Positions 46,185 to 58,002 of a stretch of 64,000 bases of DNA are shown in pieces. The stretch comes from Eledone cirrhosa (lineage: Eukaryota; Mollusca; Cephalopoda; Octopoda; Eledonidae): contig OZ024745.1 of the NCBI GenBank assembly GCA_964016885.1, forward strand, positions 54,333,800 through 54,397,799, given 5' to 3'. Numbering within the stretch: the stretch's first letter is position 1; every line of letters begins with the position of its first letter. The position numbers were made by a program, and so were the translations under genes. Below the pieces are notes generated by a model that was given only the letters and a program-made list of their open reading frames with translations, was not told the DNA's origin and made no database searches.

Positions 46185-47837
46185 GTGTTGATGTTGGAAT
46201 TGGTGTTGATAATGGTGTTGGTGGTGGTGTTGGTGGTGGTGTTGGTGGTGGTGTTGGTGGCGGTGTTAGTGTTGATATTGGTGTTGGTGGTAGGTATGGT
46301 GTTGGTGGTGTTAGTGTTGATGTTTGTGTTGATGTTGATGTAGGTGTTGGTGTTGATATTGGTGTTGGTGGTGGTGGTGGTGTTGGTGGTGGTGTTGGTG
46401 GTGGTGTTGGTGGTGGTGTTGGTGGCCGTGTTAGTGTTGATATTGATGTTGGTGTTGATATTGGTGTTGGTGGTGGTGTTGGTGGTGGGTGTTGGTGGTG
46501 GTGTTGGTGTTGGTGGTGTTAGTGTTGATGTTTGTGTTGATGTTGATGTTGGTGTTGGTGTTGATATTGGTGTTGGTGGTGGTGTTGGTGGTGGTGTTGG
46601 TGGTGGTGTTGGTGGCGGTGTTGATGTTGATGTTGATGTTGGTGTTGATATTGGTGTTGGTGGTGGTGTTGGTGGTGGTGTTGTTGGTGGTGCTGGTGTT
46701 GGTGGTGTTAGTGTTGATGTTAGTGTAGGTGTTGGTGTTGGCGGTTTTAGTGTTGATGTTAGTGTTGATGTTGGTGTTGGTGTTGATATTGGTGTTGGTG
46801 GTGGTGTTGGTGTTGGTATTGATCCGGAGTTGATGGTGGTGTTGGTGGTGGTGTTAGAGTTGATGTTGATGTTGGTGTTGATATTGGTGTTGGTGTTGGT
46901 GGTGGTGTTGATATTGGTGTTGGTGGTGATGTTGGTGGTGGTGGTGTTGGTGGTGGCGTTGGTGTTGGTGTTGGTGTTGGTGGTGTTGGTGGTGCTGGTG
47001 GTGTTGGTGGTGGTGTTGGTGGTGTTAGTGTTGATGTTTGTGTTGATGTTAGTGTTGATGTTGGTGCTGGTGGTGGTGGTGGTGTTGTTTATGGTGTTGG
47101 TGGTGGTGTTGGTGGTGGTGTTGGTGGTGGTGTTGGTGTTGATATTGGTATTTGTGTTGGTGTTGGTGTTGATATTCATATTGGTGGCGGTGTTAATGGT
47201 GGTGTTGGTGGTGGTGTTGGTGTTGGTATTGGTGGTGGTGTTGGTGGTGGTGTTAGTGTTGATATTGGTACTGGTGGTGGTGTTGGTGCTGGTGTTGGTG
47301 TTGATATTGGTATTGGGGGTAGTGTTGGTGGTGGTGTTGGTGTGATATTGGTATTGGTGGTGGTGTTGGGGGTGGTGTTGGTGTTGATATTGGTATTGGT
47401 GGTGGTGTTGGTGGTTCGTGTTGGTGTTGATATTTGTATTGGTGGTGGTGTTGGTGTTGATATTGGTATTGGTGGTGGTGTTGGTGGTGGTGCTGGTGTT
47501 GATATTGGTATTGGTGGTGGTGATGGTGGTGGTGTTGGTGTTGATATTGGTATTGGTGGTGGTGTTGGTGGTGGTGTTGGTGTTGATATTGGTATTGGTG
47601 GTGGTGATGGTGGTGGTGTTGGTGTTGATATTGGTATTGGTGGTGGTGTTCGTGGTGGTGTTGGTGTTGATATTGTTATTGGTGGTTGTGTGGGGGTGGT
47701 GTTGGTGTTGATATTGATGTTGATATTGTTGTTGGTGGTGGTGGTGTTAGTGTTGATGTTTATACTATTGTTAGTTTTGGTGGTGGTGTTGTTGGTGATG
47801 TTAGTGTTGATAAAGTTAGTGTCGATATTAATTGGCA
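46185..47837 (+). repeat. Satellite block H2 (GGT/GTT-rich)
   Basis: Starts where 'gatgttggaattggtgttg' replaces the 69-bp pattern. It contains the unique landmark 'attgatccggagttgatgg' (gatccgg at 46821) and ends with 'gataaagttagtgtcgat' (47809). It is nearly identical to H3 and H4 but has an extra segment near 46200-46400 ('ggtaggtatggtgttgg'). Confidence 0.9.
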
Positions 47838-50800
47838 TTGATGTTAGTGTTGGTGTTATTGATAATATTGTTGTTGGTGGTGATGGTGTTGTTGTTTGAG
47901 TTATTGTTGATGTTAGTGTTGGCGTTACTGATAATATTGTTGTTGGTGTTGTTGTTGGAGTTATTGTTGATTTTAGTGTTGGTGTTATTGATAATATTGT
48001 TGTTGGTGGTGTTGGTGTTGTTGTTGGTGTTATTGTTGATGTTAGTGTTTGTGTTACTGATAATATTGTTGTTGGTGGTGTTGGTGTTGTTGTTGGTGTT
48101 ATTGTTGATGTTAGTGTTGGTGTTATTGATAATATTGTTGTTGGTGGTGTTGGTGTTGTTGTTGGTGTTATTGTTGATGTTAGTGTTGGTGTTATTGATA
48201 ATATTATTGTTGGTGGTGTTGGTGTTGTTGTTGGTGTTATTGTTGATGTTAGTGTTGGTGTTATTGATAATATTGTTGTTGGTGGTGTTGGTGTTGTTGT
48301 TGGTGTTATTGTTGTTGTTAGTGTTGGTGTTATTGATAATATTGTTGTTGGTGGTGTTGGTGTTGTTGTTGGTGTTATTGTTGATGTTAGTGTTGGTGTT
48401 ATTGATAATATTGTTGTTGGTGGTGTTGGTGTTGTTGTTGGTGTTATTGTTGATGTTAGTGTTGGTGTTATTGATAATATTGTTGTTGGTGGTGTTGGTG
48501 TTGTTGTTGGTGTTATTGTTGTTGTTAGTGTTGGTGTTATTGATAATATTGTTGTTGGTGGTGTTGGTGTTGTTGTTGGTGTTATTGTTGATGTTAGTGT
48601 TGGTGTTATTGATCATATTGTTGTTGGTGTTGTTGGTGTTGTTGTTGGAGTTATTGTTGTTGTTAGTGTTGGTGTTATTGATAATATTGTTGTTGGTGGT
48701 GTTGGTGTTGTTGTTGGTGTTATTGTTGATGTTAGTGTTGGTGTTAGTGTTGGTGTTATTGATAATATTGTTGTTGGTGGTGTTGGTGTTGTTTTTGGAG
48801 TTAGTGTTGTTGTTAGTGTTGGTGTTACTGATAATATTGTTGTTGGTGGTGTTGGTGTTGTTTTTGGAGTTAGTGTTGTTGTTAGTGTTGGTGTTATTGA
48901 TAATATTGTTGTTGGTGGTGTTGGTGTTGTTTTTGGAGTTAGTGTTGTTGTTAGTGTTGGTGTTACTGATAATATTGTTGTTGGTGGTGTTGGTGTTGTT
49001 GTTGGAGTTAGTGTTGTTGTTAGTGTTGGTGTTATTGATAATATTGTTGTTGGTGTTGTTGGTGTTGTTGTTGGTGTTATTGTTGTTGTTATTGTTGGTG
49101 TTATTGATAATATTGTTGTTGGTGGTGTTGGTGTTGTTGTTGGAGTTATTGTTGATGTTAGTGTTGCTGTTATTGATAATATTGTTGTTGGTGGTGTTGG
49201 TGTTGTTGTTGGTGTTATTGTTGATGTTATTGTTCATGTTAGTGTTGGTGTTATTGATAATGTTGTTGTTGGTGGTGTTGGTGTTGTTGTTGGTGTTATT
49301 GTTGATGTTAGTGTTGGTGTTATTGATAATATTGTTGTTGGTGGTGTTGGTGTTGTTGTTGGAGTTAGTGTTGTTGTTAGTGTTGGTGTTATTGATAATA
49401 TTGTTGTTGGTGTTGTTGGTGTTGTTGTTGGTGTTATTGTTGTTGTTATTGTTGGTGTTATTGATAATATTGTTGTTGGTGGTGTTGGTGTTGTTGTTGG
49501 AGTTATTGTTGATGTTAGTATTGCTGTTATTGATAATATTGTTGTTGGTGGTGTTGGTGTTGTTGTTGGTGTTATTGTTGATGTTATTGTTGATGTTAGT
49601 GTTGGTGTTATTGATAATGTTGTTGTTGGTGGTGTTGGTGTTGTTGTTGGTGTTATTGTTGATGTTAGTGTTGGTGTTATTGATAATATTGTTGTTGGTG
49701 GTGTTGGTGTTGTTGTTGGGGTTATTGTTGATGTTAGTGTTGGTGTTATTGATAGTATTGTTGTTGGTGGTGTTGGTGTTGTTGTTGGAGTTATTGTTGA
49801 TGTTAGTGTTGGTGTTATTGATAATGTTGTTGGTGGTGTTGTTGTTGTTGTTGGTGTTATTGTTGATGTTAGTCTTGGTGTTACTGATAATATTGTTGTT
49901 GGTGGTGTTGGTGTTGTTGTTGGAGTTATTGTTGATGTTAGTGTTGGTGTTACTGATAATATTGTTGTTGGTGGTGTTGGTGTTGTTGTTGGAGTTATTG
50001 TTGATGTTAGTGTTGGTGTTATTGATAATATTGTTGTTGGTGGTGTTGGTGTTGTTGTTGGTGTTATTGTTGATGTTAGTGTTGGTGTTATTGATAATAT
50101 TGTTGTTGGTGGTGTTGGTGTTGTTGTTGGAGTTATTGTTGATGTTAGTGTTGGTGTTATTGATAATATTGTTGTTAGTGGTGTTGGTGTTGTTGTTGGA
50201 GTTATTGTTGATGTTAGTGTTGGTGTTATTAATAATATTGTTGTTGGTGGTGTTGGTGTTGTTGTTGATGTTAGTGTTGGTGTTATTGATAATATTGTTG
50301 TTGGTGGTGTTGGTGTTGTTGTAGGAGTTATTGTTGATGTTAGTGTTGGTGTTGTTGTTGGTGTTATTGTTGATGTTAGTGTTGGTGTTATTGATAATAT
50401 TGTTGTTGGTGGTGTTGGTGTTGTTGTAGGAGTTATTGTTGATGTTAGTGTTGATGTTATTGATAATATTGTTGTTGGTGGTGTTGGTGTTGTTGTTGGT
50501 GTTATTGTTGATGTTAGTGTTGGTGTTATTGATAATATTGTTGTTGGTGGTGTTGGTGTTGTTGTTGGTGTTATTGTTGATGTTAGTGTTGGTGTTATTG
50601 ATAATATTGTTGTTGGAGTTATTGTTGATGTTAGTGTTGGTGTTATTGATAATATTGTTGTTGGTGGTGTTGGTGTTGTTGTTGGTGTTATTGTTGATGT
50701 TAGTGTTGGTGTTATTGATAATATTGTTGTTGGTGGTGTTGTTGTTGGAGTTATTGTTGATGTTAGTGTTGGTGTTATTAATAATATTGTTGTTGGTGGT

Positions 50801-51756
50801 GTTGGTGTTGTTGTTGGTGTTGGTGTTGTTGTTGGTGTTATTGTTGATGTTAGTGTTGGTGTTATTGATAATATTGTTGTTGGTGGTGTTGGTGTTGTTG
50901 GTGGTGTTGGTGTTGTTGTTGGTGTTATTGTTGATGTTAGTGTTGGTGTTATTGATAATATTGTTGTTGGTGGTGTTGGTGTTGTTGGTGGTGTTGGTGT
51001 TGTTGTTGGTGTTATTGTTGATGTTAGTGTTGGTGTTATTGATAATATTGTTGTTGGTGGTGTTGGTGTTGTTGGTGGTGTTGGTGTTGTTGTTGGTGTT
51101 ATTGTTGATGTTAGTGTTGGTGGTGGTGTTGGTGTTGTTGTTGGTGTTGGTGTTGTTGTTGGTGTTATTGTTGATGTTAGTGTTGGTGTTATTGATAATA
51201 TTGTTGTTGGTGGTGTTGGTGTTGATGGTGGTGTTGGTGTTGTTGTTGGTGTTATTGTTGATGTTAGTGTTGATGTTATTAATAATATTGTTGTTGGTGG
51301 TGTTGGTGTTGTTGTTGGTGTTATTGTTGATGTTAGTGTTGGTGTTATTGATAATATTGTTGTTAGTGGTGTTGGTGTTGTTGTTGGTGTTATTGTTGAT
51401 GTTAGTGTTGGTGTTATTGATAATATTGTTGTTAGTGGTGTTGGTGTTGTTTTTGGTGTTATTGTTGATGTTAGTGTTGGTGTTATTGATAATATTGTTG
51501 TTAGTGGTGTTGGTGTTGTTGTTGGTGTTATTGTTGATGTTAGTGTTGGTGTTATTGATAATATTGTTGTTAGTGGTGTTGGTGTTGTTGTTGGAGTTAT
51601 TGTTGATGTTAGTGTTGGTGTTATTGATAATATTGTTGTTAGTGGTGTTGGTGTTGTTGTTGGAGTTATTGTTGGTGTTAGTGTTGGTGTTACTGATAAT
51701 AATGTTGTTAGTGGTGTTTGTGTTGTTGTTGGAGTTATTGTTGATGTTAGTGTTGG
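47838..51756 (+). repeat. 69-bp satellite array, second block (about 3.9 kb)
   Basis: The same 69-bp monomer. Its right half from about 49,717 matches the right end of the main array (44,150-46,184) almost base for base, including deletions and 'gttggtggtgttggtg' insert monomers. The first monomers include a TGA ('gttgtttgagttatt', near 47895) shared with the block at 58,003. Confidence 0.93.
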
Positions 51757-53267
51757 TGTTGATGTTGGAATTGGTGTTGATATTGGTGTTGGTGGTGGTG
51801 TTGGTGGTGGTGTTGGTGGTGGTGTTGGTGGTGGTGTTGGTGGTGGTGTTGGTGGCCGTGTTAGTGTTGATATTGATGTTGGTGTTGATATTGGTGTTGG
51901 TGGTGGTGTTGGTGGTGGGTGTTGGTGGTGGTGTTGGTGTTGGTGGTGTTAGTGTTGATGTTTGTGTTGATGTTGATGTTGGTGTTGGTGTTGATATTGG
52001 TGTTGGTGGTGGTGTTGGTGGTGGTGTTGGTGGTGGTGTTGGTGGCGGTGTTGATGTTGATGTTGATGTTGGTGTTGATATTGGTGTTGGTGGTGGTGTT
52101 GGTGGTGGTGTTGTTGGTGGTTCTGGTGTTGGTGGTGTTAGTGTTGATGTTAGTGTAGGTGTTGGTGTTGGCGGTTTTAGTGTTGATGTTAGTGTTGATG
52201 TTGGTGTTGGTGTTGATATTGGTGTTGGTGGTGGTGTTGGTGTTGGTATTGATCCGGAGTTGATGGTGGTGTTGGTGGTGGTGTTAGAGTTGATGTTGAT
52301 GTTGGTGTTGATATTGGTGTTGGTGTTGGTGGTGGTGTTGATATTGGTGTTGGTGGTGATGTTGGTGGTGGTGGTGTTGGTGGTGGTGTTGGTGTTGGTG
52401 TTGGTGTTGGTGGTGTTGGTGGTGCTGGTGGTGTTGGTGGTGGTGTTGGTGGTGTTAGTGTTGATGTTTGTGTTGATGTTAGTGTTGATGTTGGTGCTGG
52501 TGGTGGTGGTGGTGTTGTTTATGGTGTTGGTGGTGGTGTTGGTGGTGGTGTTGGTGGTGGTGTTGGTGTTGATATTGGTATTTGTGTTGGTGTTGGTGTT
52601 GATATTCATATTGGTGGCGGTGTTAATGGTGGTGTTGGTGGTGGTGTTGGTGTTGGTATTGGTGGTGGTGTTGGTGGTGGTGTTAGTGTTGATATTGGTA
52701 CTGGTGGTGGTGTTGGTGCTGGTGTTGGTGTTGATATTGGTATTGGGGGTAGTGTTGGTGGTGGTGTTGGTGTGATATTGGTATTGGTGGTGGTGTTGGG
52801 GGTGGTGTTGGTGTTGATATTGGTATTGGTGGTGGTGTTGGTGGTTCGTGTTGGTGTTGATATTTGTATTGGTGGTGGTGTTGGTGTTGATATTGGTATT
52901 GGTGGTGGTGTTGGTGGTGGTGCTGGTGTTGATATTGGTATTGGTGGTGGTGATGGTGGTGGTGTTGGTGTTGATATTGGTATTGGTGGTGGTGTTGGTG
53001 GTGGTGTTGGTGTTGATATTGGTATTGGTGGTGGTGATGGTGGTGGTGTTGGTGTTGATATTGGTATTGGTGGTGGTGTTCGTGGTGGTGTTGGTGTTGA
53101 TATTGTTATTGGTGGTTGTGTGGGGGTGGTGTTGGTGTTGATATTGATGTTGATATTGTTGTTGGTGGTGGTGGTGTTAGTGTTGATGTTTATACTATTG
53201 TTAGTTTTGGTGGTGGTGTTGTTGGTGATGTTAGTGTTGATAAAGTTAGTGTCGATATTAATTGGCA
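51757..53267 (+). repeat. Satellite block H3 (GGT/GTT-rich)
   Basis: Near-identical to H2. Landmarks gatccgg (52251) and gataaag (53239) are both 5,430 bp after those in H2. Confidence 0.92.
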
Positions 53268-56200
53268 TTGATGTTAGTGTTGGTGTTATTGATAATATTG
53301 TTGTTGGTGGTGTTGGTGTTGTTGTTGGTGTTATTGTTGTTGTTAGTGTTGGTGTTATTGATAATATTGTTGTTGGTGGTGTTGGTGTTGTTGTTGGTGT
53401 TATTGTTGATGTTAGTGTTGGTGTTATTGATCATATTGTTGTTGGTGTTGTTGGTGTTGTTGTTGGAGTTATTGTTGTTGTTAGTGTTGGTGTTATTGAT
53501 AATATTGTTGTTGGTGGTGTTGGTGTTGTTGTTGGTGTTATTGTTGATGTTAGTGTTGGTGTTAGTGTTGGTGTTATTGATAATATTGTTGTTGGTGGTG
53601 TTGGTGTTGTTTTTGGAGTTAGTGTTGTTGTTAGTGTTGGTGTTACTGATAATATTGTTGTTGGTGGTGTTGGTGTTGTTTTTGGAGTTAGTGTTGTTGT
53701 TAGTGTTGGTGTTATTGATAATATTGTTGTTGGTGGTGTTGGTGTTGTTTTTGGAGTTAGTGTTGTTGTTAGTGTTGGTGTTACTGATAATATTGTTGTT
53801 GGTGGTGTTGGTGTTGTTGTTGGAGTTAGTGTTGTTGTTAGTGTTGGTGTTATTGATAATATTGTTGTTGGTGTTGTTGGTGTTGTTGTTGGTGTTATTG
53901 TTGTTGTTATTGTTGGTGTTATTGATAATATTGTTGTTGGTGGTGTTGGTGTTGTTGTTGGAGTTATTGTTGATGTTAGTGTTGCTGTTATTGATAATAT
54001 TGTTGTTGGTGGTGTTGGTGTTGTTGTTGGTGTTATTGTTGATGTTATTGTTCATGTTAGTGTTGGTGTTATTGATAATGTTGTTGTTGGTGGTGTTGGT
54101 GTTGTTGTTGGTGTTATTGTTGATGTTAGTGTTGGTGTTATTGATAATATTGTTGTTGGTGGTGTTGGTGTTGTTGTTGGAGTTAGTGTTGTTGTTAGTG
54201 TTGGTGTTATTGATAATATTGTTGTTGGTGTTGTTGGTGTTGTTGTTGGTGTTATTGTTGTTGTTATTGTTGGTGTTATTGATAATATTGTTGTTGGTGG
54301 TGTTGGTGTTGTTGTTGGAGTTATTGTTGATGTTAGTATTGCTGTTATTGATAATATTGTTGTTGGTGGTGTTGGTGTTGTTGTTGGTGTTATTGTTGAT
54401 GTTATTGTTGATGTTAGTGTTGGTGTTATTGATAATGTTGTTGTTGGTGGTGTTGGTGTTGTTGTTGGTGTTATTGTTGATGTTAGTGTTGGTGTTATTG
54501 ATAATATTGTTGTTGGTGGTGTTGGTGTTGTTGTTGGGGTTATTGTTGATGTTAGTGTTGGTGTTATTGATAGTATTGTTGTTGGTGGTGTTGGTGTTGT
54601 TGTTGGAGTTATTGTTGATGTTAGTGTTGGTGTTATTGATAATGTTGTTGGTGGTGTTGTTGTTGTTGTTGGTGTTATTGTTGATGTTAGTCTTGGTGTT
54701 ACTGATAATATTGTTGTTGGTGGTGTTGGTGTTGTTGTTGGAGTTATTGTTGATGTTAGTGTTGGTGTTACTGATAATATTGTTGTTGGTGGTGTTGGTG
54801 TTGTTGTTGGAGTTATTGTTGATGTTAGTGTTGGTGTTATTGATAATATTGTTGTTGGTGGTGTTGGTGTTGTTGTTGGTGTTATTGTTGATGTTAGTGT
54901 TGGTGTTATTGATAATATTGTTGTTGGTGGTGTTGGTGTTGTTGTTGGAGTTATTGTTGATGTTAGTGTTGGTGTTATTGATAATATTGTTGTTAGTGGT
55001 GTTGGTGTTGTTGTTGGAGTTATTGTTGATGTTAGTGTTGGTGTTATTAATAATATTGTTGTTGGTGGTGTTGGTGTTGTTGTTGATGTTAGTGTTGGTG
55101 TTATTGATAATATTGTTGTTGGTGGTGTTGGTGTTGTTGTAGGAGTTATTGTTGATGTTAGTGTTGGTGTTGTTGTTGGTGTTATTGTTGATGTTAGTGT
55201 TGGTGTTATTGATAATATTGTTGTTGGTGGTGTTGGTGTTGTTGTAGGAGTTATTGTTGATGTTAGTGTTGATGTTATTGATAATATTGTTGTTGGTGGT
55301 GTTGGTGTTGTTGTTGGTGTTATTGTTGATGTTAGTGTTGGTGTTATTGATAATATTGTTGTTGGTGGTGTTGGTGTTGTTGTTGGTGTTATTGTTGATG
55401 TTAGTGTTGGTGTTATTGATAATATTGTTGTTGGAGTTATTGTTGATGTTAGTGTTGGTGTTATTGATAATATTGTTGTTGGTGGTGTTGGTGTTGTTGT
55501 TGGTGTTATTGTTGATGTTAGTGTTGGTGTTATTGATAATATTGTTGTTGGTGGTGTTGTTGTTGGAGTTATTGTTGATGTTAGTGTTGGTGTTATTAAT
55601 AATATTGTTGTTGGTGGTGTTGGTGTTGTTGTTGGTGTTGGTGTTGTTGTTGGTGTTATTGTTGATGTTAGTGTTGGTGTTATTGATAATATTGTTGTTG
55701 GTGGTGTTGGTGTTGTTGGTGGTGTTGGTGTTGTTGTTGGTGTTATTGTTGATGTTAGTGTTGGTGTTATTGATAATATTGTTGTTGGTGGTGTTGGTGT
55801 TGTTGGTGGTGTTGGTGTTGTTGTTGGTGTTATTGTTGATGTTAGTGTTGGTGTTATTGATAATATTGTTGTTGGTGGTGTTGGTGTTGTTGGTGGTGTT
55901 GGTGTTGTTGTTGGTGTTATTGTTGATGTTAGTGTTGGTGGTGGTGTTGGTGTTGTTGTTGGTGTTGGTGTTGTTGTTGGTGTTATTGTTGATGTTAGTG
56001 TTGGTGTTATTGATAATATTGTTGTTGGTGGTGTTGGTGTTGATGGTGGTGTTGGTGTTGTTGTTGGTGTTATTGTTGATGTTAGTGTTGATGTTATTAA
56101 TAATATTGTTGTTGGTGGTGTTGGTGTTGTTGTTGGTGTTATTGTTGATGTTAGTGTTGGTGTTATTGATAATATTGTTGTTAGTGGTGTTGGTGTTGTT

Positions 56201-56571
56201 GTTGGTGTTATTGTTGATGTTAGTGTTGGTGTTATTGATAATATTGTTGTTAGTGGTGTTGGTGTTGTTTTTGGTGTTATTGTTGATGTTAGTGTTGGTG
56301 TTATTGATAATAATGTTGTTAGTGGTGTTGGTGTTGTTGTTGGTGTTATTGTTGATGTTAGTGTTGGTGTTATTGATAATATTGTTGTTAGTGGTGTTGG
56401 TGTTGTTGTTGGAGTTATTGTTGATGTTAGTGTTGGTGTTATTGATAATATTGTTGTTAGTGGTGTTGGTGTTGTTGTTGGAGTTATTGTTGGTGTTAGT
56501 GTTGGTGTTACTGATAATAATGTTGTTAGTGGTGTTTGTGTTGTTGTTGGAGTTATTGTTGATGTTAGTGT
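53268..56571 (+). repeat. 69-bp satellite array, third block (about 3.3 kb)
   Basis: Near-identical to the 47,838 block but lacking about 612 bp (roughly nine monomers) at its left side. The shared right part ends in the same order of unusual monomers. Confidence 0.93.
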
Positions 56572-58002
56572 TGGTGTTGATGTTGGAATTGGTGTTGATA
56601 TTGGTGTTGGTGGTGGTGTTGGTGGTGGTGTTGGTGGTGGTGTTGGTGGTGGTGTTGGTGGTGGTGTTGGTGGCCGTGTTAGTGTTGATATTGATGTTGG
56701 TGTTGATATTGGTGTTGGTGGTGGTGTTGGTGGTGGGTGTTGGTGGTGGTGTTGGTGTTGGTGGTGTTAGTGTTGATGTTTGTGTTGATGTTGATGTTGG
56801 TGTTGGTGTTGATATTGGTGTTGGTGGTGGTGTTGGTGGTGGTGTTGGTGGTGGTGTTGGTGGCGGTGTTGATGTTGATGTTGATGTTGGTGTTGATATT
56901 GGTGTTGGTGGTGGTGTTGGTGGTGGTGTTGTTGGTGGTTCTGGTGTTGGTGGTGTTAGTGTTGATGTTAGTGTAGGTGTTGGTGTTGGCGGTTTTAGTG
57001 TTGATGTTAGTGTTGATGTTGGTGTTGGTGTTGATATTGGTGTTGGTGGTGGTGTTGGTGTTGGTATTGATCCGGAGTTGATGGTGGTGTTGGTGGTGGT
57101 GTTAGAGTTGATGTTGATGTTGGTGTTGATATTGGTGTTGGTGTTGGTGGTGGTGTTGATATTGGTGTTGGTGGTGATGTTGGTGGTGGTGGTGTTGGTG
57201 GTGGTGTTGGTGTTGGTGTTGGTGTTGGTGGTGTTGGTGGTGCTGGTGGTGTTGGTGGTGGTGTTGGTGGTGTTAGTGTTGATGTTTGTGTTGATGTTAG
57301 TGTTGATGTTGGTGCTGGTGGTGGTGGTGGTGTTGTTTATGGTGTTGGTGGTGGTGTTGGTGGTGGTGTTGGTGGTGGTGTTGGTGTTGATATTGGTATT
57401 TGTGTTGGTGTTGGTGTTGATATTCATATTGGTGGCGGTGTTAATGGTGGTGTTGGTGGTGGTGTTGGTGTTGGTATTGGTGGTGGTGTTGGTGGTGGTG
57501 TTAGTGTTGATATTGGTACTGGTGGTGGTGTTGGTGCTGGTGTTGGTGTTGATATTGGTATTGGGGGTAGTGTTGGTGGTGGTGTTGGTGTGATATTGGT
57601 ATTGGTGGTGGTGTTGGGGGTGGTGTTGGTGTTGATATTGGTATTGGTGGTGGTGTTGGTGGTTCGTGTTGGTGTTGATATTTGTATTGGTGGTGGTGTT
57701 GGTGTTGATATTGGTATTGGTGGTGGTGTTGGTGGTGGTGCTGGTGTTGATATTGGTATTGGTGGTGGTGATGGTGGTGGTGTTGGTGTTGATATTGGTA
57801 TTGGTGGTGGTGTTCGTGGTGGTGTTGGTGTTGATATTGTTATTGGTGGTTGTGTGGGGGTGGTGTTGGTGTTGATATTGATGTTGATATTGTTGTTGGT
57901 GGTGGTGGTGTTAGTGTTGATGTTTATACTATTGTTAGTTTTGGTGGTGGTGTTGTTGGTGATGTTAGTGTTGATAAAGTTAGTGTCGATATTAATTGGC
58001 AT
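56572..58002 (+). repeat. Satellite block H4 (GGT/GTT-rich)
   Basis: gatccgg (57069) is 4,818 bp after that in H3, but gataaag (57973) is 4,734 bp after. H4 has therefore lost 84 bp, two 42-bp subunits of the 'gttgatattggtattggt' series. Confidence 0.92.

Noticed and set aside
31655..46522. Giant plus-strand Val/Gly open frame (about 4,950 codons), possible elastin- or silk-like protein
   Set aside because: Same reason as above. Also, no signal peptide, no unique ends, and many changes of amino acid between copies. Elastin-like resemblance is composition only.
25445..47179. Giant minus-strand open frame (about 7,200 codons, Asn/Thr-rich)
   Set aside because: It covers satellite DNA of many tandem copies. 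It is open only because the monomer is a multiple of 3 and stop-free in this frame, and opposite-strand frames are open over the same span. No start context, splice sites or non-repetitive domain.
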